From Parablautia intestinalis (GTDB lineage: Bacteria; Bacillota; Clostridia; Lachnospirales; Lachnospiraceae), in the NCBI GenBank assembly GCA_003612395.1, contig RAYQ01000020.1:29040-93039 (forward strand): a DNA stretch of 64,000 nucleotides, given 5' to 3'. A program made the translations under genes and the position numbers. Position 1 is the first letter of the stretch. Every line of letters starts with the position of its first letter. The notes under the pieces were generated by a model. That model saw only the letters and a program-made list of their open reading frames with translations. It made no database searches and was not told where the DNA came from. This document shows positions 54,168 to 63,516 of the stretch, one piece after another.

Positions 54168-56195
54168 TCAGTACATGACAACTTCTACGTAAGACTGATA
54201 CGCTCCATCCTGGTGAATCCTGACAGTGGCCTTCTGCTTCTCTTCGCTGTTGAAGCCGCCCTTTGTGTTGCTGTTGGGAAAAATGAAATTCTTCGCACTG
54301 GATGTAACTGTAAAACGCATTCTGTGTCCCGGAAGGAATGTATTGGATATTTTAGTGGTTCTGATCGTCACCTCATACACCTTTCCGGGCTCCATGTACT
54401 GCGGCGCCCCAAACCCGTTTCTGTATTTGACGCCCATAACCCCATCGGCCAGTTTGACAGACTTTCCGTTCTCATCCACATCCGTCATGCGCAGAACAAG
54501 GTCCGTATCCGGACAGTCGCAGGATACAAATAAATGTGCGACAATATCCCCTGTCACCGTAACAGGTTTCTCAAAAGGCTCCGATGAAAATAAAAGGAAA
54601 TCCTCTCTCATTTCTTCCTGGGTGTAATCTTCCGGTACTTCGATCTCATTTTCAGACATATCAATGATATGCGTAGCCGGATTATCCGGATCATAGATAT
54701 AGCTGTCTCTTTCCCCTTTCAGATCAATGCGCGTTACTTTTCCGTTTTCAGGCGGCCAGGAATCTGCCGTCTTCCATTTATTCTCACCCAAGGTGTAGTA
54801 TTCCACCTTGGGTGTCCTCTCGATGCCGTTGTCTATACCTTTCAGGAAGTGATCCAGCCACATCATACTCTGCAGATCCACATCGTAGCGCAGGGCGTCC
54901 TCCCCCATATAAATTCCGTGCAGATCATATTCCGTATTTCCACCATGCTTCCATGGACCAAGGATCGTTTTCCATGTTCCCTCCGGCCAGTCCTTTACCA
55001 GATCAAGCGCCTCTGTCGTTCCCATTCCATTATCGTCAAACCATCCCGACAGGATCAGCGCCGGAACGGGCCCGCCTGCATAGCGTTCTTTCCAGCTCGT
55101 ACGCCTCCACATTTCATCCATATCCTTATGCCCCAGCCATTCTGTCAGGAATGGGATCTCCTTTCCCAGGGCTTTTTTCGGGATTTCCTCCAGCGGCCGC
55201 ATATCCAGCACCCTGTCCCAGTCGTCCCTTATCATCCTGTCCGGCACGAACTTCTTTTCTGACATTGCAAAAGCCCAGGCAAGCATTCCGGAGGTAAAAC
55301 ATCCCCCTCGTCTTGGCAGATCTGTAAAGGCACTCCCCGCACACACATTACTCAGCATCGCCTTCAAATGCGGATTTCCGCTGGCTGCTGCCGCCCACTG
55401 CACATAGCCCAGATAAGAGCCTCCGGTCATAGACACCTGCCCGTCACTCCACTCCTGTCCTGCAATCCAGTTCAGCGTATCGTCTCCATCCTCCACTTCG
55501 TAGTAATTAGGCTGCCATTTTCCAGTACTTTCCTCGCGCCCTCTTGTATCCTGCACAACCAGTGCATAGCCCCTCTGCACGAATCGGTAATATATTTCCA
55601 CGCCCTTTTTCTTCCCGTATGGCGTTCTCACAAGTACGGCAGGAATCTTTTTTCCGGCCTTTTCACCTTCCTTTTCCGGCAGATACACATCTGTGGCTAA
55701 CCTTTCCCCATCTCTTGTATCCACAAAAAATGTCCCTGCAAAACTTACATTTGCCGTTTCTTCCGGATACATTTCTTTCCATTTGGAAAGCACTGTTTTA
55801 TCCTCATAACCGTCCCGGACAAGCACAGCCGTATAATCTCTTGCGCTCATCAGCAGTGCATAGATTTTACCGTCCTCATAGAATAAATCCTTTGCCGCCT
55901 TGCAGTTTCTCTGAATATAAGCTTCTGCCCGGCGCTTCGTAAATTCCTCACCAAAGGCGGTCACTCCATGCTCCGCCCCTTTTTCTATTATTTTTTCATA
56001 TTCTTCTTTGTTACAAAAAAATTCCCGAAGACTTCTTTTACAAAGCTGCACAAAATACTCGTCCACTTCCCCGCTTAGCGGCTCCCCGGGAAGAAAATGC
56101 CCCGACATGGCATCCCGTCTGGAGACGAAAACTTCCTGTTCTTCCTCATAAAATCTTCCATATAAAATGCCGGATAAATAAAAATTCCACTGCAT
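54168..56195 (-). CDS. CocE/NonD family hydrolase (X-Pro dipeptidyl-peptidase S15-like)
   Basis: 675 residues. The N-terminal 150 residues are an extra domain absent from simple CocE proteins. They are followed by an alpha/beta hydrolase with nucleophile Ser260 in MTGGSYLGY, SGWFDDNG (acid) and GPWKHGG (His), then a jelly-roll domain with SCDCPDTDLVLRM. The ATG at 56195 has GGAGG upstream. The family cleaves acyl or prolyl-dipeptide bonds. It follows a DUF819 transporter and a dipeptide epimerase with 14 and 77 base gaps, so a peptide substrate is likelier than a cocaine-like ester. Confidence 0.85.
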   Translation of the reverse strand: MQWNFYLSGILYGRFYEEEQEVFVSRRDAMSGHFLPGEPLSGEVDEYFVQLCKRSLREFFCNKEEYEKIIEKGAEHGVTAFGEEFTKRRAEAYIQRNCKAAKDLFYEDGKIYALLMSARDYTAVLVRDGYEDKTVLSKWKEMYPEETANVSFAGTFFVDTRDGERLATDVYLPEKEGEKAGKKIPAVLVRTPYGKKKGVEIYYRFVQRGYALVVQDTRGREESTGKWQPNYYEVEDGDDTLNWIAGQEWSDGQVSMTGGSYLGYVQWAAAASGNPHLKAMLSNVCAGSAFTDLPRRGGCFTSGMLAWAFAMSEKKFVPDRMIRDDWDRVLDMRPLEEIPKKALGKEIPFLTEWLGHKDMDEMWRRTSWKERYAGGPVPALILSGWFDDNGMGTTEALDLVKDWPEGTWKTILGPWKHGGNTEYDLHGIYMGEDALRYDVDLQSMMWLDHFLKGIDNGIERTPKVEYYTLGENKWKTADSWPPENGKVTRIDLKGERDSYIYDPDNPATHIIDMSENEIEVPEDYTQEEMREDFLLFSSEPFEKPVTVTGDIVAHLFVSCDCPDTDLVLRMTDVDENGKSVKLADGVMGVKYRNGFGAPQYMEPGKVYEVTIRTTKISNTFLPGHRMRFTVTSSAKNFIFPNSNTKGGFNSEEKQKATVRIHQDGAYQSYVEVVMY

Positions 56196-56209
56196 GCTCC
56201 TGCCTCCTT

Positions 56210-57373
56210 CTATGCGCCGATAATCCCACGAACAATATAGGCAACCGCAATTCCGATATAATTGCCGCACACCCCGCCGATTACTCCCATCAAAAGTCCT
56301 ATGCCTATCAGGCTTTTCCATTTTGCGCCAGAAGCCACAAGCGCTGCCGTGCTGCCGTCTGCAATCGCACCTACAATCCCCAAAAGTACATATTCATATT
56401 TGATTTTCAGCAGTCTTGTCAACATCATATGCAGCAGGAAACTGAATAAAATCACGCAAAAGCAGAATAATGTGATGGACACAGCAGAGCCAAAGAATCC
56501 TCTGATATCCACGGTAAATCCTACCACCACCAGGAACATCATTCCAAAAAACAACCCCAGATTTGTCGCTCCCCTTAATTTTCTGACGGCAGGAATCTGC
56601 GCCACGGCAATGGATATCGTGGAAATCAAAAGGATTTTTACCGCACTGGCAAAATCCGGGCTCATAAAGGAAGACAGTTTGGTAGCGATGCTCACAATTG
56701 AAACCGAGATGGCAAGAAGTATTGCGATCTCCCCAATACTCCATTCCCCGGCTGCCATCAGCTCCTTCTCTTCGCCGTCCCCCTCCAGCTCCTTCTCCGT
56801 AAAGGAATAGGGCCAGAATTTCTGGAACCAGGACGATTTCTTTAAAAGAGTCGGCGCCAGAAACATCAATAAAAGGGAAGGCATGCCAATCACATAATCC
56901 GCCGCATTGGCTGCTGCGATGGTTGACGGAGAAGCATTCAGACCCGTTGCGATGGCTGTCAGATTTGAACTGCCGCCTGTATAGGTCCCCACAAACATAC
57001 CCGCTATTTTCCATCCTTCCTCCATGCTGTTTCCAAAAATCACACCAAATATTACAGCCACAATGCTGACGCACAATACTGCGGATCCAATGGAAAGCAG
57101 CGGCTCTTTCGACATTTTCATGATCTGTTTCAAATCCACATTTAGCAGATAAAGAGAGATGGAAAAGGGAATGCAGTATACGGAAATCGTCCCGTAGACA
57201 TCCGTATAACCCGGCACAATACGCAGATTCACCAGCAAAATACCGATAATAATAACGCAGAGCGCCGGTCCTATCATTTTAAAAAACTTAAACTTCTGTG
57301 ACCAGAAGGCAAATGCCACAATGGCAAGAATCACCGCAAGCATACTGTCTGATGTCTGAAATAATGGAAACAT
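56210..57373 (-). CDS. DUF819 family membrane transporter
   Basis: About 387 residues with ten or eleven TM segments. Conserved GTYTGGSSNLTAI in the first half and IVGAIADGSTAAL in the second mark the DUF819/YjcL family (BASS-like fold). The ATG at 57373 has AAAGGAG upstream. It sits between dipeptide epimerase and CocE-type hydrolase and may carry a dipeptide, amino acid or related anion; the specific substrate has not been shown for this family. Confidence 0.85.
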   Translation of the reverse strand: MFPLFQTSDSMLAVILAIVAFAFWSQKFKFFKMIGPALCVIIIGILLVNLRIVPGYTDVYGTISVYCIPFSISLYLLNVDLKQIMKMSKEPLLSIGSAVLCVSIVAVIFGVIFGNSMEEGWKIAGMFVGTYTGGSSNLTAIATGLNASPSTIAAANAADYVIGMPSLLLMFLAPTLLKKSSWFQKFWPYSFTEKELEGDGEEKELMAAGEWSIGEIAILLAISVSIVSIATKLSSFMSPDFASAVKILLISTISIAVAQIPAVRKLRGATNLGLFFGMMFLVVVGFTVDIRGFFGSAVSITLFCFCVILFSFLLHMMLTRLLKIKYEYVLLGIVGAIADGSTAALVASGAKWKSLIGIGLLMGVIGGVCGNYIGIAVAYIVRGIIGA

Positions 57374-57450
57374 AAGTCTTTTCTCCTTTGAATTGTTTTT
57401 CCCCTTTGATTTCACAATGTGCTGCCATAAAAAATACGGCTAAACGGTGG

Positions 57451-58527
57451 TTAAAATGAAATATCAAGTCCCAGACCCGGCTTCTCCAAAAGCTGAAACA
57501 TATCGCCGCTGCGCTCAAAACCGCCCGGCATTCCCGTATCTGCATCCTTGTAGTACATAAAGCTGTCGCAATCCGCCTCTGTAATATTGCGTCTGGAGGC
57601 TACAAGGCTTAATCCGGCCGTAATCGCTACCTTGCTCTCCAACATACAGCCAACCATACAGGTCATACCGAAATTCTCAGCGATGGTGCTGATCTGTCCG
57701 CCCCGGTACAAACCGCCGCATTTCATCAGTTTGATGTTCAGAATATCCGCCGCATTGGCCTTACATACCCTCGCTGCATCTTTTACCGTATGGATCGACT
57801 CATCCAGCATGAGCTGTATCCCGCTTATCTTTGATTTCAGGAATACCGCGCCGTCTACATCCCAGTCCGGAAGGCATTGCTCTACCGCCTCCACTCCATA
57901 TTTTTTCATTCCTTCCAGTGCATAGACTGCACGGGCCACATCATATCCCTGGTTCGCATCCACTCTAAGACGAATATCCTCCCCCACTGCTTTCCGGATC
58001 AGGCTCAGGGCTCTCAAATCATCATCCGGATTGATACCTGCCTTTATTTTTAAAATATGATATCCCTGATTCTTTACATAATTTTCCGCAAGCTCTGCCA
58101 TTCTCTCAGGCGATGCAATACCAATAGTAATATCGCTCTGCACTACATCCTGATAACCGCCAAGCACACGGAAAAGCGGCTGATTCATTACTTTTCCCTT
58201 CAAATCATGAAGCGCTATATCTACCGCGCATTTCGCTGAACCATTCCCGTGAACGAGCCCGTCCATCATAACATGAATTTTCTCGATATCCAGTGGGTTC
58301 ATTCCGATCAGTCCCTGGCGGAACATGCCAAGTACTTCTGCACACCCGTCAAACGTCTCTCCCGTGACTGGCGCAAACGGCGCTGCTTCTCCGTATCCGC
58401 AATATCCTTCGTCTGTCTCAATCTTGATAAGCAGATTTTCACATCTGCTTATCTCCGCAAAAGCCACCTTAAAGGGCTCTGTCAGCTCGATTGAGAATTT
58501 TTCAATTTTCACATCGGTAATTCTCAT
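57451..58527 (-). CDS. Dipeptide epimerase (enolase superfamily, MLE subgroup)
   Basis: 358 residues. Catalytic Lys160 and Lys162 in LKIKAG, metal ligands Asp190 (RVDANQG), Glu216 (VEQCLP) and Asp242 (LDESIHT), second base Lys266 in NIKLMK. This pattern fits the L-Ala-D/L-Glu and related dipeptide epimerases; o-succinylbenzoate synthase is less likely because no menaquinone gene is nearby. First gene of the operon with the DUF819 transporter and the CocE-type hydrolase, and has a clear promoter. Confidence 0.85.
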   Translation of the reverse strand: MRITDVKIEKFSIELTEPFKVAFAEISRCENLLIKIETDEGYCGYGEAAPFAPVTGETFDGCAEVLGMFRQGLIGMNPLDIEKIHVMMDGLVHGNGSAKCAVDIALHDLKGKVMNQPLFRVLGGYQDVVQSDITIGIASPERMAELAENYVKNQGYHILKIKAGINPDDDLRALSLIRKAVGEDIRLRVDANQGYDVARAVYALEGMKKYGVEAVEQCLPDWDVDGAVFLKSKISGIQLMLDESIHTVKDAARVCKANAADILNIKLMKCGGLYRGGQISTIAENFGMTCMVGCMLESKVAITAGLSLVASRRNITEADCDSFMYYKDADTGMPGGFERSGDMFQLLEKPGLGLDISF

Positions 58528-58594
58528 TACATTTCCTCCATTTAAAAGCTGTTTTTATGCGGATGCATCCTGTCCGCAGACATCGCTTTTCTTC

Positions 58595-58623
58595 ATTCTA
58601 ATTGCAGTGTAATTCTTTGTCAA
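58595..58623 (-). promoter_or_regulatory. Promoter of the dipeptide epimerase operon
   Basis: On the minus strand TTGACA (58623-58618), 17-base spacer, TAGAAT (58600-58595). The ATG is about 60 bases further on. Confidence 0.75.
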
Positions 58624-58918
58624 TCTTAAGTAAGGTCAAATAAGAACGTGTAGTGAAATATTTAGCTTTCTCCTGTAAACTTAGGGCTAGAGTTTTTAGT
58701 GTTCGCTCTTGTCAAAAATGGAAATAAATTAGTTGGAACAGAGTTAAATAACAGTGTTTTTCTCATTTTGTCATAATTGAAGCATTGCATTTGGTGAAAT
58801 GAAATCTATTTCATTTTGAGGAATGAAATGCTATAAGAAAGCCATCGACAAATTAGAATTTGGGAGATAATAGAATAATATTTGTTGATTGTTGATTGTT
58901 GATACTCAAAATTTAATT
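58624..58918. other. AT-rich intergenic region
   Basis: No gene seen. It contains an inverted repeat around GAAATGAAATCTATTTCATTTTG (about 58797-58821) and three tandem copies of TTGATTG near 58882-58903. Confidence 0.4.
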
Positions 58919-59102
58919 ATGAATAATGACTTATATGAATTTGAGACTTTTGTATATCGTATTAAAACGCTAATCAAAAAGGCGCGTAATAAGTATAGAA
59001 GTTATTTATGTCAGACAAGATGATGGTGTTGGACAGAAATTAACTAAAGGCGCATTAGGCTATGAAATATACGAAGAATTTCAGCCAATGTCATTTCCAT
59101 GA
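58919..59102 (+). pseudogene. Frameshifted small gene of unknown function
   Basis: From an ATG at 58919 one frame reads MNNDLYEFETFVYRIKTLIKKARNKY. After a one-base frame change it continues EVIYVRQDDGVGQKLTKG, then YEIYEEFQPMSFP to a TGA. No family recognised and no strong RBS. Confidence 0.35.
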
Positions 59103-59175
59103 TGCAGTTCTTAAATACTTAAAATGATTCGCCCAACCGCATATAATTATATAGCAGAGATTAAAGGAAGGGTGA

Positions 59176-59373
59176 ATGAAGATGTTAGAGTATATTTCTG
59201 CTCCAGAAGCGGCAAAGAAGTGGGGGATTTCAGAAAGACGGGTACAAAAGCTGCGTGAGGAAAACCGTATACCGGGCGTGGCAAAATTCAGCCGCTTGTG
59301 GCTGATACCAAAAGATGCGAAGAAGCCGGCTGATGCCCGCACAAAAGCATTAAGGACGCAGAAGCATGAGTAA
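59176..59373 (+). CDS. Small helix-turn-helix (excisionase/MerR-like) DNA-binding protein
   Basis: 65 residues: EYISAPEAAKKWGISERRVQKLREENRIPGVAKFSRLW, a winged-HTH of the excisionase type, then a basic tail. AAGGAAGG lies before the ATG. It overlaps the broken response regulator gene by 8 bases, so it probably belonged to that operon. It could regulate the cassette or assist a lost mobile element. Confidence 0.7.
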   Translation: MKMLEYISAPEAAKKWGISERRVQKLREENRIPGVAKFSRLWLIPKDAKKPADARTKALRTQKHE

Positions 59374-60066
59374 AGTTTTGGTTATTGATGATTACAAAGA
59401 ACTTTGTGCGCTTATGAAAAAATGCGTAGAGCAGGAGAGCCTTGTTGCGGTTGTTGCTAACGGCGGCATAGAAGGACTACGGATATTGGAGGAAAACAAG
59501 GATACCTGCTCACTTATTATTCCTGATATTATGATGCCTGATCTGGATAGTTTTCAAGTATTGCAGCAAATACGGCGGACAAGTCATGTTCCTGTCCTTA
59601 TGCTGACCGCCAAAAGCGAAGAAGAAGATAAAGTGTCCGGCTTGCGGATGGGGGCAGACGATTACCTGGCAAAGCCATTTAGCATCAACGAGCTTATGGC
59701 ACGGGTAAATTCCTTAATCCGGCGTTATACCCTGCTTAATCCTGTTTCCAGTTCTGAAACAGACCGCATGATGTTTCAGGGGGATGACGATTGACAGCCT
59801 TAACCGCCTTGTTTTTCAAGGGAATGAACAGATTGAACTTACGGGAAAAGAATTTGACCTGCTTTCTTTTCTGGCATCAAATAAGGGCAAGGTATTTACA
59901 AAAAAGCAGATTTATACGCGGGTTTAGGCGGAAGAATACGCTTTTGACGACAGTAATATCATGTCATTTATCAGCAAATTGAGGGAAAAATTGAACCAGA
60001 CCCGGAGCATCCGTTTTACATTTTGACTGTCCGTGGCGTGGCTACCGTTTTAACAGGGAGGCCTGA
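59366..60066 (+). pseudogene. Broken OmpR-family response regulator
   Basis: The receiver domain is largely intact (VLVIDDYKE, IIPDIMMPDLD, MLTAKSEEED, YLAKPFSI). The frame changes near 59785, after which the winged-helix part reads LTGKEFDLLSFLASN and KKQIYTRV. It then meets a TAG (59925) where Trp is expected, continues EEYAFDDSNIMSFISKLRE, and shifts again before the end. VanR-like. First gene of a dead regulator-kinase-ABC cassette. Confidence 0.75.
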
Positions 60067-60067
60067 C

Positions 60068-60246
60068 ATGAGTATTAACCCATTTTTATTGATTATGTTT
60101 TGTATAGCTTTGTTGGTAATTCTATTTCTTTTCACAAAACTCAGGCGTGTACGGGGGCAAATGTCTATTATCAAGGAACGATTGCCGCTGACAGCACTCC
60201 TGATAAGGAAACTATATTTACAATATTGCTTCCAAAATCCCTGTAG
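60068..60246 (+). pseudogene. Histidine kinase reduced to its two ends
   Basis: Begins MSINPFLLIMFCIALLVIL, the single TM start of a short sensor kinase, then KLRRVRGQMSIIKERL. It is joined in frame to DKETIFTILLPKSL*, the usual last residues of such kinases. H-, N- and G-boxes are all missing, so most of the gene was deleted. Confidence 0.65.
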
Positions 60247-60342
60247 TAATACAGGGATTTTTCAGTTTGTCAAATTTCTGTTATCTGCAAAAACATGAAA
60301 AAAACAAGGTTTCGGCAAGGTTAGCGTGATAGAATAGCAACT

Positions 60343-60896
60343 ATGAAAAGGAGCTGCTCCCGGATTGGCTGTCTGATTGAATCTCCCGGATTTTACCCGA
60401 ATCTGACCGCCACAGAAAACCTGCGCATTTTTGCAACCCTGCGGGGAGTGCCGAACCGCAATGCAATTAAAAATGCACTTCATTTAGTGGGACTTCCTAT
60501 AAATCCAAAAAGCTGTTTTCTCAATATTCGCTTGGAATGAAGCAGCGATTGGCGATTGCCCTTGCCATTATGCACGACCCGGAGCTTTTGATTTTGGACG
60601 AACCGATTAACGGTCTTGATCCGATTGGAATTGCAGAAGTGCGCTCTTTCATCCGTGACCTCTGTACGGAAAGAGGGAAAACGATACTGATTTCCAGCCA
60701 TATTCTTTCCGAGATTGCATTGCTGGCTGATGATATAGGAATTATTGACCACGGTGCATTATTAGAGGAAGAAAGCCTTGAAGATTATTTCAAGCGTGTA
60801 ACAGGGGGTGAGGGGATTGAAGTTGCCCAAATGACACATTCATTTTTCAGTAAGCATTATTACATTATGTATATCAATGGCTTCTACTACTTTTGA
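60343..60896 (+). pseudogene. Broken BcrA/LanF-type ABC ATPase
   Basis: The leader bases and ATGAAAAGGAGC join directly to RIGCLIESPGFYPNLTATENL, so the N-terminus with Walker A is gone. A frameshift near 60510 separates this from QYSLGMKQRLAIA (signature) and LLILDEPINGLD (Walker B). Near the end LLEEESL is fused to EDYFKRVTGGEG, the family's C-terminus, with the segment between removed. Relative of the intact LanF at 9.3 kb. Confidence 0.75.
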
Positions 60897-61085
60897 TTTA
60901 TCCATAGCAAACTCTCTGTCTGCTGAAAAAATGTACAAGTATAATCCGGCCTTCCTGATATAATTTATATATTTCTTTTTCATCAATACTATTGGAAAAT
61001 TGGAAAGATTACTTCTTATTTCTATCTTATCAGAAGACGAATCTAATGTGATTTCCTTCCAGTCTCTCCCCATAAATCCCACATC

Positions 61086-61330
61086 ATGGGGCTGGCATAT
61101 CTTTCAGCCAGAAATAAATATAAAGTAGAACGGGTAGAAAAAAGCGGAAAGGATTTTGCTGATTTTATCTTCTATCCAAGATGAAAAGGCCTGCCCGGGA
61201 TCGTTATTGAACTTAAAGCAGACTGTAAACCCGAAACTGTAATCAGGTAAATTATAGAAAAGGAATACTGTGAAAAACTGAAAAAAGAAAATCTAAAAGA
61301 TATTTTTATTGTCGGGACATCCATTGTAAG
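61086..61330 (+). pseudogene. C-terminal nuclease part of an AAA-ATPase/PD-(D/E)xK protein
   Basis: In one frame: MGLAYLSARNKYKVERV, then GKDFADFIFYPR, stop, KGLPGIVIELKADCK, then a second stop and IIEKEYCEKLKKENLKDIFIVG. The D...ELKAD pattern is the PDDEXK_9 domain that follows AAA-ATPase-like domains in many gut anaerobes. Two stop codons and loss of the ATPase part make it a relic. The 250 bases before it hold no supported gene. Confidence 0.65.
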
Positions 61331-61353
61331 AAAGTGCCGCCCGGCGGCGGCAC

Positions 61354-61612
61354 TTAAGTTCCTACCGTGATAGGCTCCGTAAAATCAGCGCCGCTCAGCC
61401 TGACAAAGTATTCCCAGATTTTCCAAACGGTAATCACTTTGCCGCATGGAATTTGTTTCATTGCCCTGGCATAGTCGGTGGGCGGGGCAAAATACATCCT
61501 GCTTCCCCCCATATTTCTCAATGCTTTTCCGCTCCGTAATCGTCCTAAACTTTGGCATGTCCTTGCTGTCATGCAACATAGCGTTAAAATCTTTTTTATC
61601 CTCATTTTCCAT
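61354..61612 (-). pseudogene. Frameshifted MGMT-family (alkyltransferase-like) gene
   Basis: From the ATG at 61612 (AGGAGG upstream) it reads MENEDKKDFNAMLHDSKD through SIEKYGG. A run of six G near 61505 shifts the frame to SRMYFAPPTDYARAMKQI, then PCGKVITVWKIWEY and ADFTEPITVGT. These match small MGMT-family DNA-binding proteins of Firmicutes. The C-terminal half is missing. Confidence 0.6.
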
Positions 61613-61671
61613 ATCTGCCACCTCCTGCTCCAGACATAGCTTATTTTAACTGCCTGTGCAATGAGACTGCT

Positions 61672-62100
61672 TTAAGAATTTCGGGCGCAATCAGGAGCAT
61701 TTTCTTCTCTTACCCGGATCAGTTCATTGATCTCCTCTGCCTGGATTTCCTGCCGCTTGCGGAAATACCAGAAGATAAACCCATCTGTAAATAAAAAGGT
61801 TACCGTAAAAGAGACAAAGCTGGAAACATCCATGCCCTTCCAGAAGAACATCCTGAAAATAAACAGTGACAGCAGATACAACACCACCGATTCTGCTATG
61901 CAGTAATGACTCCGTTTCCGGAATTCTATTCTGCTAATCAGCGTATCTATAAACTGGCATGCAACAAGCCACACAAACAAAACCAGCAGGAAGGGGGAAA
62001 CTTCATTCCCCCACAGCAGATCAAGCCCCCAGTTTGCAAGCACGATCAGGGTAAAGCAGATGCAGGTAGACGGAATCCGGTTCCATAATAGATTTTTCAT
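61672..62100 (-). CDS. DUF3021 membrane protein
   Basis: 142 residues with four TM segments and a charged C-terminal helix (KRQEIQAEEINELIRVREE). The layout and the overlapping LytTR partner (ATGA, 4 bases) identify DUF3021, usually encoded with a stand-alone LytTR regulator as a membrane-bound antagonist or sensor. RBS GAAAGGAG lies inside the end of the LytTR gene. Confidence 0.85.
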   Translation of the reverse strand: MKNLLWNRIPSTCICFTLIVLANWGLDLLWGNEVSPFLLVLFVWLVACQFIDTLISRIEFRKRSHYCIAESVVLYLLSLFIFRMFFWKGMDVSSFVSFTVTFLFTDGFIFWYFRKRQEIQAEEINELIRVREENAPDCARNS

Positions 62101-62543
62101 AAATTTTCTCCTTTCAGCTTATTTTTCAATACTTCAATATAATTACGGGTAACGATCTGGGTTTCCCCATTCACCAAGAAGGCTTCCAGCCGATGATTAT
62201 AAAGCGGGCGCACGCTTTTCAAATAATCGGTGTTGATGATGCAATTTTTACTGATCCTTATAAAAGAAGTATGAAGCAGTTTTTCTTCCAGCGCAGCCAG
62301 TGTATCCCGACAGAAGTAAACCTCCTTTTCCAGATAAAGAAAGGTTTTCCCGTCCGCAGAATCCATAAAATAAATTTGTTCCAGCGGAATTTGGTACTCC
62401 TTCTCTTCCTGATACCCCGTTAAGGAAAAGCCATGCTGCCGTATCATCTCAATCAAATGACGGAGCCTTCCATCCACATGGGCGCAATTGATAATAATTT
62501 CTGTTTCGGAAACCGCAAGATCCTGATGGATAGTCAGCTTCAT
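62097..62543 (-). CDS. Stand-alone LytTR DNA-binding regulator
   Basis: 148 residues with no receiver domain. A short N-terminal region (VSETEIIINCAHVD) leads to a LytTR domain from about 50: IYFMDSADGKTFLYL, TSFIRISKNCIINTDYLKSV and TRNYIEVLKNKL. Pairs with DUF3021; together they often control an adjacent ABC transporter, and none remains here. AGGAGGAG precedes the ATG. Confidence 0.88.
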   Translation of the reverse strand: MKLTIHQDLAVSETEIIINCAHVDGRLRHLIEMIRQHGFSLTGYQEEKEYQIPLEQIYFMDSADGKTFLYLEKEVYFCRDTLAALEEKLLHTSFIRISKNCIINTDYLKSVRPLYNHRLEAFLVNGETQIVTRNYIEVLKNKLKGENL

Positions 62544-62666
62544 TTTTCTCCTCCTCTCTGCCTCAGCAAAACTATCGTATCATCCGGGCGCCGGCAAAAC
62601 AATACCCCGGCAGGCAAGATGCCCTATGCCGGGGTGAAATACCTTTTTTATTCCCTTTTCCTAATA

Positions 62667-62787
62667 CTATAGCTTTGCGGTGTTGGATATCAGCTGGAGC
62701 ATACCTTTTGCCCGGATCCCACGTCCAACGCCATCGTCCACATTCCCGGTAACCTCCAAATCCTGCCGTTCCCCTGATGACAGGCTG
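62667..62787 (-). pseudogene. C-terminal fragment cut by the IS3-family element
   Basis: Reads LSSGERQDLEVTGNVDDG, then GIRAKGMLQLISNTAKL* on the minus strand. It starts exactly at the right end of the IS copy and has no start codon, so it is the tail of a disrupted gene. The family is not recognised. Confidence 0.4.
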
Positions 62788-62860
62788 GATCTATGTCAAT
62801 ACTCTGGACAAAAAAGTCGAAAGATTATGCTGCTTTTTTAAGTTCCTCATCCTCCTTCTG

Positions 62861-63295
62861 CTATGGTGTTATGTAACCAATCGCACTGTGTATTCTTTTT
62901 CGGTTATACCAGCCCTCTATGTATTCAAAAATTGCTCCGCGGGCTTCCTTTGAATCCTGATAAGTATGAAGATATATTTCTTCCTTTTTCAGTACAGAAT
63001 GGAAGGATTCCATGCAGCCATTCTCTACCGCTTTCACTGCCGGTTCCGCTGTCATGGAGGTGCCATAGGCATAGCCGGTGATTTTACGGCTGCACAAATC
63101 CATGACAGACGCCAGATAAGTCCATCCTTCTTTCTGCACATGGATGCAGGTAATATCTGTGCACCATTTTGGATTGATGGTTTCCGTTCCAAAATCACGT
63201 TTCAGGATATTCACTTTATCATCCGGGATACTGCCGTGACTGGCATGGCGGCTGTACTTCTTTACTATCGCAGAGCGCAGTCCCTGCCCTGCCAT
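62861..63295 (-). pseudogene. Defective IS3-family transposase orfB
   Basis: 144 residues from the DDE transposase: GLRSAIVKKYSRHAS, INPKWCTDITCIH (first catalytic Asp), YLASVMDLCSRKITGY, then AVKAVENGC joined directly to MESFHSVLKKEEI (catalytic Glu) and HSAIGYITP. The second Asp and about 45 residues around it are missing, so it cannot catalyse transposition. A stop after ITP also shortens the C-terminus. Confidence 0.8.
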
Positions 63296-63516
63296 ATGCC
63301 TCCGGACCCGCTTGATGCTGCAGGGTGTTCCCTGGGGGTGGCCGTTTCCTCCTGTGATACCTTGACAGGGGAAAGCTGCTTTACCCGGCCGCTAATCGTA
63401 CTCCGGTTTACGCCATATTCACGTTCCGGTTGCGGATACGAAGTTCCTCCGGCATTATACAGATCCGCGATCTGCTGTTTAAATTCCGGAGTGTAATATT
63501 TTTGATTTTTCGCCAT
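63265..63516 (-). pseudogene. Defective IS3-family orfA
   Basis: From MAKNQKYYTPEFKQQIADLY (HTH) to VKVSQEETATPRE. It then runs out of family sequence into the orfB region in another frame, because the end of orfA and the start of orfB were deleted. AAAGGAG lies 9 bases before the ATG at 63516. The HTH part could still bind the ends of related elements. Confidence 0.75.

Noticed and set aside
58870..58910. Tandem TTGATTG repeats as a possible CRISPR or iteron array
   Set aside because: Only about three 7-base units, no spacers, no rep gene nearby.
60840..61082. 80-residue minus-strand ORF between the broken ATPase and the nuclease fragment
   Set aside because: No RBS and no recognisable family. 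It may be reverse-strand noise in decayed sequence, so it is not listed as a gene.
62861..63516. Functional orfA/orfB transposase made by programmed -1 frameshifting
   Set aside because: The usual IS3 orfA/orfB overlap is deleted and the second catalytic Asp is missing, so frameshifting could not yield an active enzyme.
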